The notes below the pieces were generated by a model that saw only the letters and a program-made list of their open reading frames with translations, did not search any database and was not told the origin of the DNA. Below are positions 21,138 to 29,404 of a stretch of DNA of 64,000 bases, piece after piece; within the stretch, counting starts at the first letter, position 1; the number at the start of each line of letters is the position of its first letter. The translations under genes were made by a program, and so were the position numbers. The stretch lies in assembly GCF_033095965.1 (NCBI RefSeq), contig NZ_AP026801.1, positions 850,001 through 914,000 on the forward strand, read 5' to 3'. This DNA comes from Xylocopilactobacillus apis (lineage in GTDB: Bacteria > Bacillota > Bacilli > Lactobacillales > Lactobacillaceae).

Positions 21138-21833
21138 TCACTCATTATTAAGCCAAGTAACAATTGGCTCATTAATTTGATCAACTGTTACTTTGTCAGA
21201 ACCATTTATTGCTAAATGATCAGTATTTATTATAATCAGTTTCTCCATATTAGACCCTGAGAGAGCTAGTTCACTAACAGGGAATACATTTAATCTGGTA
21301 CCGATTACCACAACAATTATTGCTTGATCAACCCAACTAATTGCTTTTGAAAAATTTTTAACTTGTTCACCATAAAAGACAATGTCAGGACGTACTTTAT
21401 TATGATCTCCTGTTTCAGGAGTCATTTTTTTGTATTCTTCTTCGGTCAGTTGAACTGGTTGATGATTACGATCAGAAAAATGATCTAAAGTCCCATGAAT
21501 TTTTAATAAGTGGTCTGGATTAACTCCGGCTTTTTCCAGCAGCAAGTCGATATTTTGACTAATTAGTTTAATATTTGACTGTTGACTTAGCTTCGCTAAC
21601 CAAACGTGAGCAGGATTGGGGTGGCTTTCGACCATTAAATTTTTGGCCATAAAATCATGCTGCTTCCAATAATTATTTTCATACGCTTCAGTGCTAAGAA
21701 GTTCTGTAGTATCAAAATTATTTTGGAGGCTTTTAAAATCACTAATTCCGGAAGCTGTAGAAAGACCTGCTCCAAGAATAAAAACAGTTGGTTGATTTTG
21801 AATTAAATTTTCAAATTCATGCTTACTAAGCAT
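21138..21833 (-). CDS. Sir2-family (sirtuin-like) protein lacking zinc-site cysteines
   Basis: Sirtuins use NAD+ to deacylate lysines or transfer ADP-ribose. This 231-residue protein keeps the NAD motif GAGLSTASGISDF (residues 21-33), the QNID motif (93-96) and a catalytic-type His (KIHG, His113). It contains no cysteine at all, so the usual zinc ribbon after the catalytic His is absent. The usual GIPDFR is GISDFK. GGAGG precedes the ATG, and the gene lies 15 bases after dhaM, so it is probably in the dha transcript. It may be an active zinc-free sirtuin or only an NAD/ADP-ribose binder. Confidence 0.88.
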   Translation of the reverse strand: MLSKHEFENLIQNQPTVFILGAGLSTASGISDFKSLQNNFDTTELLSTEAYENNYWKQHDFMAKNLMVESHPNPAHVWLAKLSQQSNIKLISQNIDLLLEKAGVNPDHLLKIHGTLDHFSDRNHQPVQLTEEEYKKMTPETGDHNKVRPDIVFYGEQVKNFSKAISWVDQAIIVVVIGTRLNVFPVSELALSGSNMEKLIIINTDHLAINGSDKVTVDQINEPIVTWLNNE

Positions 21834-21848
21834 TCAAATTCCTCCAAA

Positions 21849-22217
21849 TTACTTTATTTTTAAAGGTTGGAGTTGAGATTCAATCGTATTTAAATCAACA
21901 TTAGCTTGCAATAAAGAAGCAGCTGTATAAGTTCCTTCAATTAGTGCAACATCATACAAATGAATTTTTTTATCAGACATTTCGATTGCCATTTCAAGAT
22001 TCATTTTTGCGCTGCCAAGGTCATAAAATGCAAGAATTTCGTCAGCTGAATTATCAGATAAAGCTTGTTGAATTTTATTTAAACTAGTTCCGACTCCATT
22101 ATCGTCAGTTCCGCCAGCAAACGTGATTGGAACATCTTGAGCCACTTGTTTAACCAAGGTATTTAAACCTTTTGCAATATCAGAAACATGTGAAACTATT
22201 AAAATGCCTAAACTCAT
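21849..22217 (-). CDS. dhaM: PTS-dependent dihydroxyacetone kinase, phosphotransferase subunit DhaM
   Basis: DhaM carries phosphate from HPr to the ADP bound by DhaL. The 122-residue protein is an EIIA(Man)-like domain with the phospho-acceptor His10 in LGILIVSHV. The GGTDDNGVGTS motif is typical of the family. It lacks the HPr and EI-like domains found in the E. coli protein, as usual for Gram-positives. It overlaps dhaL by one base. Confidence 0.93.
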   Translation of the reverse strand: MSLGILIVSHVSDIAKGLNTLVKQVAQDVPITFAGGTDDNGVGTSLNKIQQALSDNSADEILAFYDLGSAKMNLEMAIEMSDKKIHLYDVALIEGTYTAASLLQANVDLNTIESQLQPLKIK

Positions 22218-22798
22218 TATTTGATCCCCGCTTCAATCATTGATTTAAATAAAACACCTGAACTTGCAGCACCTGGGTCGATGTGTCCGATTGATCGATC
22301 ACCAAGATAAGATGCTCGTCCAATTGTTGCTAACATGGATTTAGTGCTTTCTACTGCTGCATCGATTGTTTTTTCGTCTAACGAATTATTTTTAACCGCT
22401 TTAACAACAGGATCCCAAACATCGATCAATGTTTTTTGACCTGGTTTAGAATTCCCTCTTTTTTCGATACCTTCAAGAGCAGTTTGAAGTAATTCTCCTA
22501 AATCGCTGGTTTCTTTGGCTTTTTTAGACATTTCTAAAAAAGCGGTTCCATAAAGTGGGCCGGATGCTCCGCCAACTTTACTAATCAACGCCATTGCTGT
22601 ATCACGAAAAACGGTACTGAGATCAGGATCATTTTCTTTATCAAAAGATTCAACAACTGCCTGCATACCACGGTTCATATTATTTCCATGATCAGCATCG
22701 CCAATTGGTTCGTCGAGCTGACTCAATTTATCAGCGTTCTCATCAATTTTTTGAGCAAAAATTTTAAGCCATTCTTGAGCTTTAGTTACGTTAATCAT
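22217..22798 (-). CDS. dhaL: Dihydroxyacetone kinase, ADP-binding subunit DhaL
   Basis: DhaL holds ADP as a cofactor and passes phosphate to dihydroxyacetone on DhaK. The motif PIGDADHGNNMNRG supplies the magnesium-binding Asp residues. GGASGPLYGTAF and DPGAASSGVLF are also present. It is 193 residues, with an ATG start. It lies between dhaK and dhaM in one operon. Confidence 0.95.
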   Translation of the reverse strand: MINVTKAQEWLKIFAQKIDENADKLSQLDEPIGDADHGNNMNRGMQAVVESFDKENDPDLSTVFRDTAMALISKVGGASGPLYGTAFLEMSKKAKETSDLGELLQTALEGIEKRGNSKPGQKTLIDVWDPVVKAVKNNSLDEKTIDAAVESTKSMLATIGRASYLGDRSIGHIDPGAASSGVLFKSMIEAGIK

Positions 22799-22814
22799 TT
22801 ATAATAATTCCTTT

Positions 22815-23813
22815 CTAACTCCAGGCAATTGTTTTGACAGGATAGTTCAAATAATCAAGCCATTTTTTATCTGCAAGTTCAAAAAGTGTTAATGAAATTC
22901 CTGCCATATCAATAGAGGTCATTAAATTTCCAACTTTCATGAATGCAGGCGTAATGTTTTTTTCACCAAGTTTATCTAGTGTATCTTTGGTAAAGATAAA
23001 TTGTTCCATCAAAGGAGTAGCTCCCATACCATTCACAAGCATTGCATATTGTTTATTAGACTCTAAATGAAGAGAATTGTCCAATTTTCCAATCAGTTCA
23101 CTCACAAGTTCTTTAGAGGACATCATTTTTTCTTTTTTATAACCTGGTTCACTATGGATTCCAACGCCAAATTCAATCTCATCTTCGGCTAAAGTAAATC
23201 CTGGTTTGCCAACTTCAGGTACTGTTGCTGCAGAAAGAGCAACTGCAATCGTATTAATGTGGGGTAATATTTCTTTTGCTAAAGATTCAAGTTCGTCTAA
23301 ACTAGCTCCTTGATCAGCAGCGGCCCCGATACATTTGTGCATAAAAAGAGTTCCCGCGACGCCCCGCCGTCCTTGGGTATAGAGGCTATTTTCAACTGCA
23401 ATATCGTCATCGACAACAATTGACTTTACTTTTATTCCATCTGCATCAGCTAAATCTTTGGCCATATCAAAATTCATTACATCACCAGAATAGTTTTTTA
23501 CGATCATAAAAACCCCATTGCCTTGATCTACAGCTTTGATTGCTTCATAGATCTGATCAGGAGTAGGTGAGGTAAATACTTGACCAGCAACCGCAGCACT
23601 AAGCATCCCTTTTCCGACAAAACCTGCGTGCGTTGGTTCGTGTCCAGATCCACCGCCGCTAATGACTCCAACTTTTCCTTTCATTGATTCTTGATCGGAT
23701 CGAACAACAGCGTAAGTATTATTGATAAGATTAACAATTTGAGGATATGAGCGTACCATTCCATCAATCATTTCAGGTACTACATCATGAGGATTATTAA
23801 TTATTTTTTTCAT
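22815..23813 (-). CDS. dhaK: Dihydroxyacetone kinase, substrate-binding subunit DhaK
   Basis: DhaK binds dihydroxyacetone covalently through a histidine. The motif GVGIHSEPG near residue 220 supplies it. The N-terminal half has GVISGGGSGHEPTHAGFVGKGML. I choose the start MKKIINNPHDVV at 23813, with AAAGGA upstream, because it matches family N-termini; an earlier in-frame codon would add 21 unrelated residues. Length is 332 residues. First gene of dhaK-dhaL-dhaM-sir2, it converts dihydroxyacetone to its phosphate for glycolysis. No glycerol dehydrogenase lies nearby. Confidence 0.96.
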   Translation of the reverse strand: MKKIINNPHDVVPEMIDGMVRSYPQIVNLINNTYAVVRSDQESMKGKVGVISGGGSGHEPTHAGFVGKGMLSAAVAGQVFTSPTPDQIYEAIKAVDQGNGVFMIVKNYSGDVMNFDMAKDLADADGIKVKSIVVDDDIAVENSLYTQGRRGVAGTLFMHKCIGAAADQGASLDELESLAKEILPHINTIAVALSAATVPEVGKPGFTLAEDEIEFGVGIHSEPGYKKEKMMSSKELVSELIGKLDNSLHLESNKQYAMLVNGMGATPLMEQFIFTKDTLDKLGEKNITPAFMKVGNLMTSIDMAGISLTLFELADKKWLDYLNYPVKTIAWS

Positions 23814-23884
23814 TTTAGAATCCTTTCTTTTTAAAAAATTCCTTATATGATTATGATAATACTTTAATCGAAGCATTGATATAG

Positions 23885-23896
23885 ACTAATATTAGT
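23885..23896. promoter_or_regulatory. Palindrome between divergent dhaK and kinase genes
   Basis: ACTAATATTAGT is a perfect 12-bp palindrome, 15 bases before the ATG of the + strand kinase and about 70 bases upstream of dhaK. It could be an operator or a chance AT-rich match near a promoter. I see no regulator gene beside it. Confidence 0.3.
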
Positions 23897-23910
23897 GAAA
23901 GGACGTAAAA

Positions 23911-24768
23911 ATGAACGAAAGATGGTTATATGAATTACCAATTTCTGATATTAAACGGTGTATTCCAGTTACTGGAGGGGATGTAAATCAAGCTTATCGT
24001 GTTATAACATCCAATTGTGATTATTTCTTATTAGTTCAACCTCAATCGAATATTAATTTTTATGAAGGAGAAATTGCCGGATTGAGTTTATTTGAACAAA
24101 TTGGTATTCAAGCCCCAAGAGTTATTGCACATGGTCAAATTATGGGTGATAGTTATTTGTTATTAAATTATCTGAAAAAAGGTTTTGGCAAACAAAGTGA
24201 TTTAGGAAAAATAGTTGCTCAATTACATCACTACAACAGTCCCAACAACAGGTACGGGTTTAATGTGAAGTATCAAGGCAGCGAAATGGCTTTTGATAAT
24301 AGTTGGACTGATACTTGGAGTGAAATTTTTATTGATCGAAGACTTGATCCTTTATCAGAAATGATTGGATCCAAAAACCTTTGGGCCAAAAATGATTTTG
24401 ATCAATATAGAAAAGCAAGGGAGATCATTAATGAATCTTTAAAACAACATAAGTCGAAACCATCTCTACTACATGGAGATTTATGGGGCGGGAATTATAT
24501 GTTTTTAGAAGATGGAAGTCCTGCATTAATTGATCCTGCATGTTTTTACGGTGATCGAGAATTTGATGTTGGTATTACTACAGTTTTTGGAGGCTTTTCT
24601 AAAGATTTCTATGAATCGTATCAAGAAAGTTACCCATTGGATGAAGGATTTAATTTAAGGATCAATTTCTATCGCTTATATTATTTGATGGTTCACCTCA
24701 ATAAATTCGGCTCAATTTATGCAAGTAGTGTAAATACTGTAATGCAGAAAATTTTGGCAAAAAAATAA
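23911..24768 (+). CDS. Fructosamine kinase family protein
   Basis: A 285-residue small-molecule kinase of the fructosamine-3-kinase/YniA family with a protein-kinase-like fold. It shows VTGGDVNQAYRV near the N-terminus. The catalytic loop is HGDLWGGNYMF (about 188-198), and the metal-binding segment is ALIDPACFYGDREFDVGIT. Family members phosphorylate ketoamines or sugars on glycated compounds. The exact substrate is unknown. It diverges from dhaK and ends at a hairpin terminator. AAAGGA precedes the ATG. Confidence 0.88.
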   Translation: MNERWLYELPISDIKRCIPVTGGDVNQAYRVITSNCDYFLLVQPQSNINFYEGEIAGLSLFEQIGIQAPRVIAHGQIMGDSYLLLNYLKKGFGKQSDLGKIVAQLHHYNSPNNRYGFNVKYQGSEMAFDNSWTDTWSEIFIDRRLDPLSEMIGSKNLWAKNDFDQYRKAREIINESLKQHKSKPSLLHGDLWGGNYMFLEDGSPALIDPACFYGDREFDVGITTVFGGFSKDFYESYQESYPLDEGFNLRINFYRLYYLMVHLNKFGSIYASSVNTVMQKILAKK

Positions 24769-24790
24769 AATAGCTTTCGCTATTTTATAA
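24767..24790. terminator. Hairpin terminator, probably bidirectional
   Basis: AAAATAGC (24767-24774) and GCTATTTT (24779-24786) flank a four-base loop. The left arm begins in the kinase stop codon. It lies between two converging genes and has A and T runs on both sides. Confidence 0.7.
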
Positions 24791-24795
24791 AAGTA

Positions 24796-25542
24796 TTATT
24801 TATTTGACTTAGAACTGCTTTTTTCGCTTTTAGAAACAGCTGGGTTTGATTTGCTGCTTGAAGAACTAGATTTACTATTTTTTGGATAACTCTTCATGTA
24901 TACTTTTTTCGTATTTTTCTCGTTAACTTTATCAAAAGCAAATTTTTGATTTTTGTTATCAAGACGAGTTACCACGTAATAAGAAAGTTGTTCGGTTCCT
25001 CCATTAATAACAGGATCCTTTAAACCACCATAGTTGTAATCTCCGACTTTAGTATTTGAAACAACACGCGTCATGAAATATCCTGGAGCGGTGATTCCAT
25101 CGATTCCTTCACCAGCAACTTTCTTGCCTGTTATATCCATATAAAGATTAACTTTGCTGTCTTTTTTAATTACAGATTTCTTCTTGGCAGTACCAATTTC
25201 ACCTTTTTTAGATAACTTTTTAGCGTAGGCAATAACATCCTCATTGCTTTTCTTTGAATTAAAATCTTTCATTGTTTTATGGCTTGCAGCTGTAACATAA
25301 GCAGTTATTTTGGCATCTTTGGTGACAATAACGCCGCCAACTTCAGTTTTGGGAGTGATGTTTTTATTTTGATCCGTGTAACAAACATACCAAATTCTTT
25401 CAGTAGAAGAGTTTATTGACTCTGCCATGCGAAGAGTTTTTACTGAGTCAGAAGAACTTCCACCAGTTTTGTTTTCGCATCCGACAAAAACTGTTAGTAG
25501 TAATATCGTTGTAATTGTTAAAAATATTTTTTTGATTTTCAT
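24796..25542 (-). CDS. Putative lipoprotein, unknown function
   Basis: I do not recognise the family. The start at 25542 (MKIKKIFLTI, with GGAG upstream) gives a classic lipoprotein signal: Lys-rich N-terminus, hydrophobic stretch and a lipobox ending TVFVGC near residue 22. The mature part has about 190 residues with mixed beta-rich composition. It ends in a Ser/Lys-rich tail. It should be anchored outside the membrane. It lies downstream of, and in the same direction as, the HTH/TPR regulator, 135 bases apart. A possible promoter (TTGATA, 16 bases, TATACA) is visible in that gap. Confidence 0.75.
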   Translation of the reverse strand: MKIKKIFLTITTILLLTVFVGCENKTGGSSSDSVKTLRMAESINSSTERIWYVCYTDQNKNITPKTEVGGVIVTKDAKITAYVTAASHKTMKDFNSKKSNEDVIAYAKKLSKKGEIGTAKKKSVIKKDSKVNLYMDITGKKVAGEGIDGITAPGYFMTRVVSNTKVGDYNYGGLKDPVINGGTEQLSYYVVTRLDNKNQKFAFDKVNEKNTKKVYMKSYPKNSKSSSSSSKSNPAVSKSEKSSSKSNK

Positions 25543-25677
25543 TTTTACTCCATTTTGAATTCTTTTAAGCAACGTATTTAATTTTACCTAATATCAGTGA
25601 TTTGTATAGTCCTGCTATGTTTTTTATCAAGATTCAAATAAGAGTAAATTAGAAGTCAAATCATACAGATCTGAAAT

Positions 25678-26559
25678 TTATTCAATTTTTTCGTTTTTCA
25701 CAAATTTCTTATTTCTTTTAAAATCATTAATATAACTTAATAATTCGTCATTTCCAGATACTTCTGCAAAAATAGAAGCTTTTTCCATGTTGTCATTGAT
25801 TTCTTTCTCATATTTTTTCTGGTCTTTATGAAAAAGATTATATGCAATACGATAATAACTCTGATCAACGTAAGGCAATGCTATCATTTTTTTCGTTGTT
25901 TTTATTATATGATCACTAATTTCATTACTTTTACCATAATCGTGGTTATCTGAATAAAACTTAGCGGCATTATTAAGTGCTTTTAAATAATCCGTGATGT
26001 TCGATTTGTTAATCGTTATGTTATCAGCATAAGACAGAACCTGGTCAAAATAATATTTAGCTTTTTCTACATCACCTTTAATTGCATATGCGGTAGCAAT
26101 ACCGGTATTAGCAGCTAGAATATCGTCTTTGTTGTTATTTGCCTCCTGCAAAGCAATACCAAAGTTAAAAATAGCATCACTTGTGTTGGATTTTATGATT
26201 AAATCGATATTACCTTTAACATATCGATATCGGCTGCTTAATTTTTTAACTATATTTTTTTCATCAAGGGTATTAAACAATTTATTAGCTTCGTCGAATT
26301 TAAGTTGGGTAAAGAGCATTTGAATTCGATCTAGAATATTAAGCTGTTCTTGATATTTACTGTTATCAAACTCAGTTAAAACATCATTGACTGTTAACCC
26401 CAGTCTTAGACAAATTTTAACTAGGGTATCAGTCATAGGGGCAATATTTTTTTGTTCCATTTTTGATAGTGTAGATTGAGTACAAATTCCGTCAGCCAGC
26501 TCAGCTTGAGACATATTTAGTATTTTTCTTTGTAAAGTAATTTTAAATCCAATAAGCAT
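25678..26559 (-). CDS. HTH/TPR transcriptional regulator, RRNPP-like
   Basis: The N-terminus (about residues 8-60) is a Xre-type helix-turn-helix (LQRKILNMSQAELADGI, then STLSKMEQKNIAP). The rest is all-helical with TPR-like repeats. This layout defines the RRNPP group (Rgg, PlcR, PrgX), many of which respond to short peptides. The chosen start at 26559 has GGAG seven bases upstream; the earlier in-frame ATG adds 14 residues. Length is 293 residues. It faces an ABC transporter operon across a promoter containing a 13-bp-arm palindrome. Peptide control is inference; no convincing pheromone gene is adjacent. Confidence 0.85.
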   Translation of the reverse strand: MLIGFKITLQRKILNMSQAELADGICTQSTLSKMEQKNIAPMTDTLVKICLRLGLTVNDVLTEFDNSKYQEQLNILDRIQMLFTQLKFDEANKLFNTLDEKNIVKKLSSRYRYVKGNIDLIIKSNTSDAIFNFGIALQEANNNKDDILAANTGIATAYAIKGDVEKAKYYFDQVLSYADNITINKSNITDYLKALNNAAKFYSDNHDYGKSNEISDHIIKTTKKMIALPYVDQSYYRIAYNLFHKDQKKYEKEINDNMEKASIFAEVSGNDELLSYINDFKRNKKFVKNEKIE

Positions 26560-26705
26560 ATTGTGTCTCCAAAGTTCCATGTTTTTTATAAATAATATCA
26601 TTATTTTAATTAAAAATCATGAACAACTCTGAACTGCATTCATAGATTATTTATAATTTTATGAATTAGAAATTGCTATAGTTACGTTTATTATCTACAA
26701 CAAAA

Positions 26706-26734
26706 TTGACTATTATTATAGAAATCATTATATT
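26706..26734 (+). promoter_or_regulatory. SigA-type promoter facing the ABC transporter operon
   Basis: TTGACT (26706-26711) and TATATT (26729-26734) are separated by exactly 17 bases. Transcription would start near 26741 and leave a leader of about 130 bases before the ABC gene. The -10 hexamer lies inside the left arm of the palindrome at 26722-26751. Confidence 0.65.
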
Positions 26735-26751
26735 ACATAATATAATGATTT
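26722..26751. promoter_or_regulatory. Long palindrome over the -10 region (likely operator)
   Basis: The left arm AAATCATTATATT and its perfect 13-base complement flank a four-base centre (ACAT). The arms cover the -10 element and the predicted start site. Such a position is typical of a repressor operator. The adjacent HTH/TPR regulator is the natural candidate, but this is inferred from position only. Between the arms there is no T-run that would suggest a terminator. Confidence 0.6.
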
Positions 26752-26870
26752 ATTTTATTAATTATTTTGAATATAGTTTGGCTAAAATATTTATTAATGA
26801 TGACATATAAGTGATTGAGTAAAGTTTACAAAGAACGAATCAAAAAAGTATTAAATGGAAATTTAAGATA

Positions 26871-27800
26871 ATGATCAAAATAGAGGATTTGTCGTTTGAA
26901 TATACCACTTTTATCAAAAATCCTGGTATTAAAGGAACTTTAAAAGATTTATTTAAGCGCGACATAAAGAAAATAAACGCTTTAGAAAAAATAAATCTAA
27001 AAATTCGTGATGGAGAAATGGTTGGATTAATCGGACCTAACGGTGCAGGAAAAACAACTTTAACAAAACTTCTCACAGGAATTTTGCATCCAACACAAGG
27101 GACGATCCTAGTAAACAGTACAATTCCTAGTAACCAAAATAATCAATTTTTGAAAGAAATCGGGGTCTTGTTTGGACAAAAATCGCAGCTTTCTTGGGAT
27201 TTACCAGCAATTGATACTCTAAATATGCTTTCAAAAATTTATTCTATTCCGACTGATAGATATCAATCGCGGTTACAAGAATTAACCCGGATGTTAGATG
27301 TTGAAAAAATATTAAGGATCCCTGTTAGAAAGTTATCTTTAGGGCAAAGAGTTCGTTGTGAATTGATGTGTTCTTTAATTCATTCTCCAAAATATTTATT
27401 TCTTGACGAACCGACACTTGGGTTAGACATTGTAACCCAAAGTTCGATTTATAAATTTTTGAAAAAAGAGAATCGTGAACATCATACGACAATTATAATC
27501 ACTTCTCACTATTTAAAAGATATTGAAGAGTTAACTGATCGTTTATTAATAATTATGAAGGGGAGTCTCGTTTACGATGGCTCTACAAATGATTTGCCAA
27601 TAAACCCCGAAGAATTCCAACATTTTTTAATAAAATACTCGGATGGTGAAAAACAGAAAGAGATTGTAATCGATGCAAAAGATGTTTCAAAAAAAATCGA
27701 AGAGTTGGGAATAGAAAAAATTCTTTCAGTTACCCGCCAAGGTATCTCTCTTGAAGATTTTGTTATGAATCTATTTGCTAAAAAGGAACAGAATAAATGA
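26871..27800 (+). CDS. ABC transporter ATP-binding protein (COG4586 type)
   Basis: A 309-residue ATPase with Walker A GPNGAGKTT (about 55-63), signature LSLGQR (about 156) and Walker B YLFLDEP (about 178). The long N-terminal insertion (FIKNPGIKGTLKDLFKRDIKK) before the ATPase core is characteristic of the uncharacterised ABC-2 family COG4586, which pairs with COG4587 and COG3694 permeases, as here. The substrate is unknown; the ABC-2 class mostly exports. The ribosome binding site is weak. The stop overlaps the next start (ATGA). Confidence 0.9.
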   Translation: MIKIEDLSFEYTTFIKNPGIKGTLKDLFKRDIKKINALEKINLKIRDGEMVGLIGPNGAGKTTLTKLLTGILHPTQGTILVNSTIPSNQNNQFLKEIGVLFGQKSQLSWDLPAIDTLNMLSKIYSIPTDRYQSRLQELTRMLDVEKILRIPVRKLSLGQRVRCELMCSLIHSPKYLFLDEPTLGLDIVTQSSIYKFLKKENREHHTTIIITSHYLKDIEELTDRLLIIMKGSLVYDGSTNDLPINPEEFQHFLIKYSDGEKQKEIVIDAKDVSKKIEELGIEKILSVTRQGISLEDFVMNLFAKKEQNK

Positions 27801-28558
27801 AGTATCTCGTTATTGCTACAAATAGTCTATTAGCTAGAGTTACTTATAAAAGTAATGAAATTACTCTTTTAGTTACAAAGATTTTACAAATGTTGGTAAG
27901 TATCTGGATGTGGATGGGAATTTATCATGCTTCAGGGCACCAATCAATTAATGGATTTCTTTTATCTGATATGGTGAAGTATTTAATTATTACCAACCTG
28001 CTATCTATTCTTTTTAGTACGACTCCAATTTTTAAATTAGCCAATAGAATCAGAGATGGGAGTTTAAACACATTACTTTATCGACCAATCTCAATTTATG
28101 GAGAGAACTTTGCATCTTATCTTGGATCTCAGTTTCTTTATTTAGTTGTAATTTTAATTTTGTCAGTATTTACATTTGATTTTAAAGAAGGTCTGCTTTT
28201 AGGAAGTTACATTATCGTGAGTTTTATAATGTTTTTTACCTTAATGATGGTTCTTGGAACTTTAGGCTTTTGGTTAATAAATATGTGGCCTTTGCGTTCA
28301 GGGGTAAATGCTTGTTATTTAGTTTTAGGCGGCCTTTATTTTCCGCTGTCATTTTTTGGAACAAGAATTGTTAAGGTTTTAGAATTTAATCCTTTTTCTC
28401 TAATAGCTGATGTCCCAGCCAGGATGATTACAGGACAAAATACATATAGTATTTTTACTTATTTTTTAGCCAATATTATATGGATAATAGTTTTTCTAGG
28501 GTTGTATAAATTGCTGTTAAATAAAGGTATTAAGAAATATGAAGGCGTTGGCGTATGA
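27797..28558 (+). CDS. ABC-2 family permease (COG4587 type)
   Basis: A hydrophobic 253-residue protein with about six membrane segments and the motif DGSLNTLLYRPISIYGENFASYLG after the second segment, typical of the COG4587 permease group. Forms the membrane channel with the next gene. It overlaps the ATPase by four bases and the next permease by four bases, so the three are coupled. Confidence 0.85.
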   Translation: MKYLVIATNSLLARVTYKSNEITLLVTKILQMLVSIWMWMGIYHASGHQSINGFLLSDMVKYLIITNLLSILFSTTPIFKLANRIRDGSLNTLLYRPISIYGENFASYLGSQFLYLVVILILSVFTFDFKEGLLLGSYIIVSFIMFFTLMMVLGTLGFWLINMWPLRSGVNACYLVLGGLYFPLSFFGTRIVKVLEFNPFSLIADVPARMITGQNTYSIFTYFLANIIWIIVFLGLYKLLLNKGIKKYEGVGV

Positions 28559-29328
28559 ATTTAAAAATATTAAAATCTGCTTGGAAATTAAGTTTTCAAG
28601 AATTTCTAGTTTATAAAACTACTAGTATTTTGACTTTCATTTTAGCCGCATTATTTTTTTCAATCGAAATTATAGTTGGAATGATTTATTTTTCGGTTGA
28701 AAGTAATCTTAATGGTTGGACGAGATCAGATTATCTATTATTGATTTCTTCAATTACAACTATTACTTATATTTATAATATTTTCTTTATCGTTGGTCAC
28801 GAAAATCTTAGTGAAGATATTTTGGAAGGTAATTTAGACTATCTGTTTTTAAGACCGGTTTCCAGTTACTGGTATTCAGCGCTCTCGCATTTAGATATTC
28901 CTAGTTGTTTCAATTTAGTTATTTCGGGTGTTATGTCAGTTTCAATCATTATTAGTAAACGCTTTAATTGGGTTGAAATACTACTTTATTTGTTAACTAT
29001 ATTTTTGGGAACCTGTTTTGTTTTTTTAATGAATCAAATAGCAGTTACTTTTTCCTTTTGGTTTGAAGGTTTTACAGCTTTAGGCGGGATCGTGGAAAAT
29101 ACAATTAATCTGCTGAGTCGACCTCTATCAATATTTCCTCAAATCATTCAAACGATTTTTACCTATATTTTTCCAGTTTTATTGGTGACAAACATGCCGG
29201 TTATTATTTTTAAAGGTAAGCATAACTATTATCTGTTAATTTATCTGCTTATTTACAATTTATTAATGTATGTTTTATCACGAAAATTATGGACTCTTGG
29301 AGTTAAACGCTATTCTTCAGCAAATTAA
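28555..29328 (+). CDS. ABC-2 family permease (COG3694 type)
   Basis: A second six-segment permease, 257 residues, with EDILEGNLDYLFLRPVSSYW, the counterpart of the motif in its partner. COG4586/4587/3694 always occur as a trio. It is followed after 24 bases by a 12-codon ORF and then a secreted repeat protein on the same strand, with no terminator between, so all may share one transcript. Confidence 0.85.
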   Translation: MNLKILKSAWKLSFQEFLVYKTTSILTFILAALFFSIEIIVGMIYFSVESNLNGWTRSDYLLLISSITTITYIYNIFFIVGHENLSEDILEGNLDYLFLRPVSSYWYSALSHLDIPSCFNLVISGVMSVSIIISKRFNWVEILLYLLTIFLGTCFVFLMNQIAVTFSFWFEGFTALGGIVENTINLLSRPLSIFPQIIQTIFTYIFPVLLVTNMPVIIFKGKHNYYLLIYLLIYNLLMYVLSRKLWTLGVKRYSSAN

Positions 29329-29352
29329 ATAAGTTATGAAAGGAGGCGATAG

Positions 29353-29391
29353 ATGTTAGATTTTGTTAGATCGGAAAATGATAGTTGTTAG
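29353..29391 (+). CDS. 12-codon ORF with a strong ribosome binding site
   Basis: AAAGGAGG at 29339-29346 lies six bases before an ATG. The frame encodes MLDFVRSENDSC. Its stop TAG overlaps the AGGAGG used by the next gene (ATG at 29405). The initiation signal is better than that of most genes here. It may be a leader that couples translation of the secreted protein to the ABC operon, or a small peptide ending in Cys. No signal peptide is possible at this length. No family is recognised. Confidence 0.45.
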   Translation: MLDFVRSENDSC

Positions 29392-29404
29392 GAGGTAATT
29401 AACA

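Noticed and set aside
26665-26727. 20-codon hydrophobic ORF on the minus strand (MISIIIVNFVV start) as a short hydrophobic peptide
   Set aside because: The start resembles such peptides by chance, but there is no ribosome binding site and the tail is polar without the typical processed C-terminal motif.
26745-26810. 21-codon ORF after the palindromic promoter as a pheromone gene
   Set aside because: It has no ribosome binding site, no basic N-terminus and no secretion signal. Its ATG lies within the palindrome, so it is probably chance.
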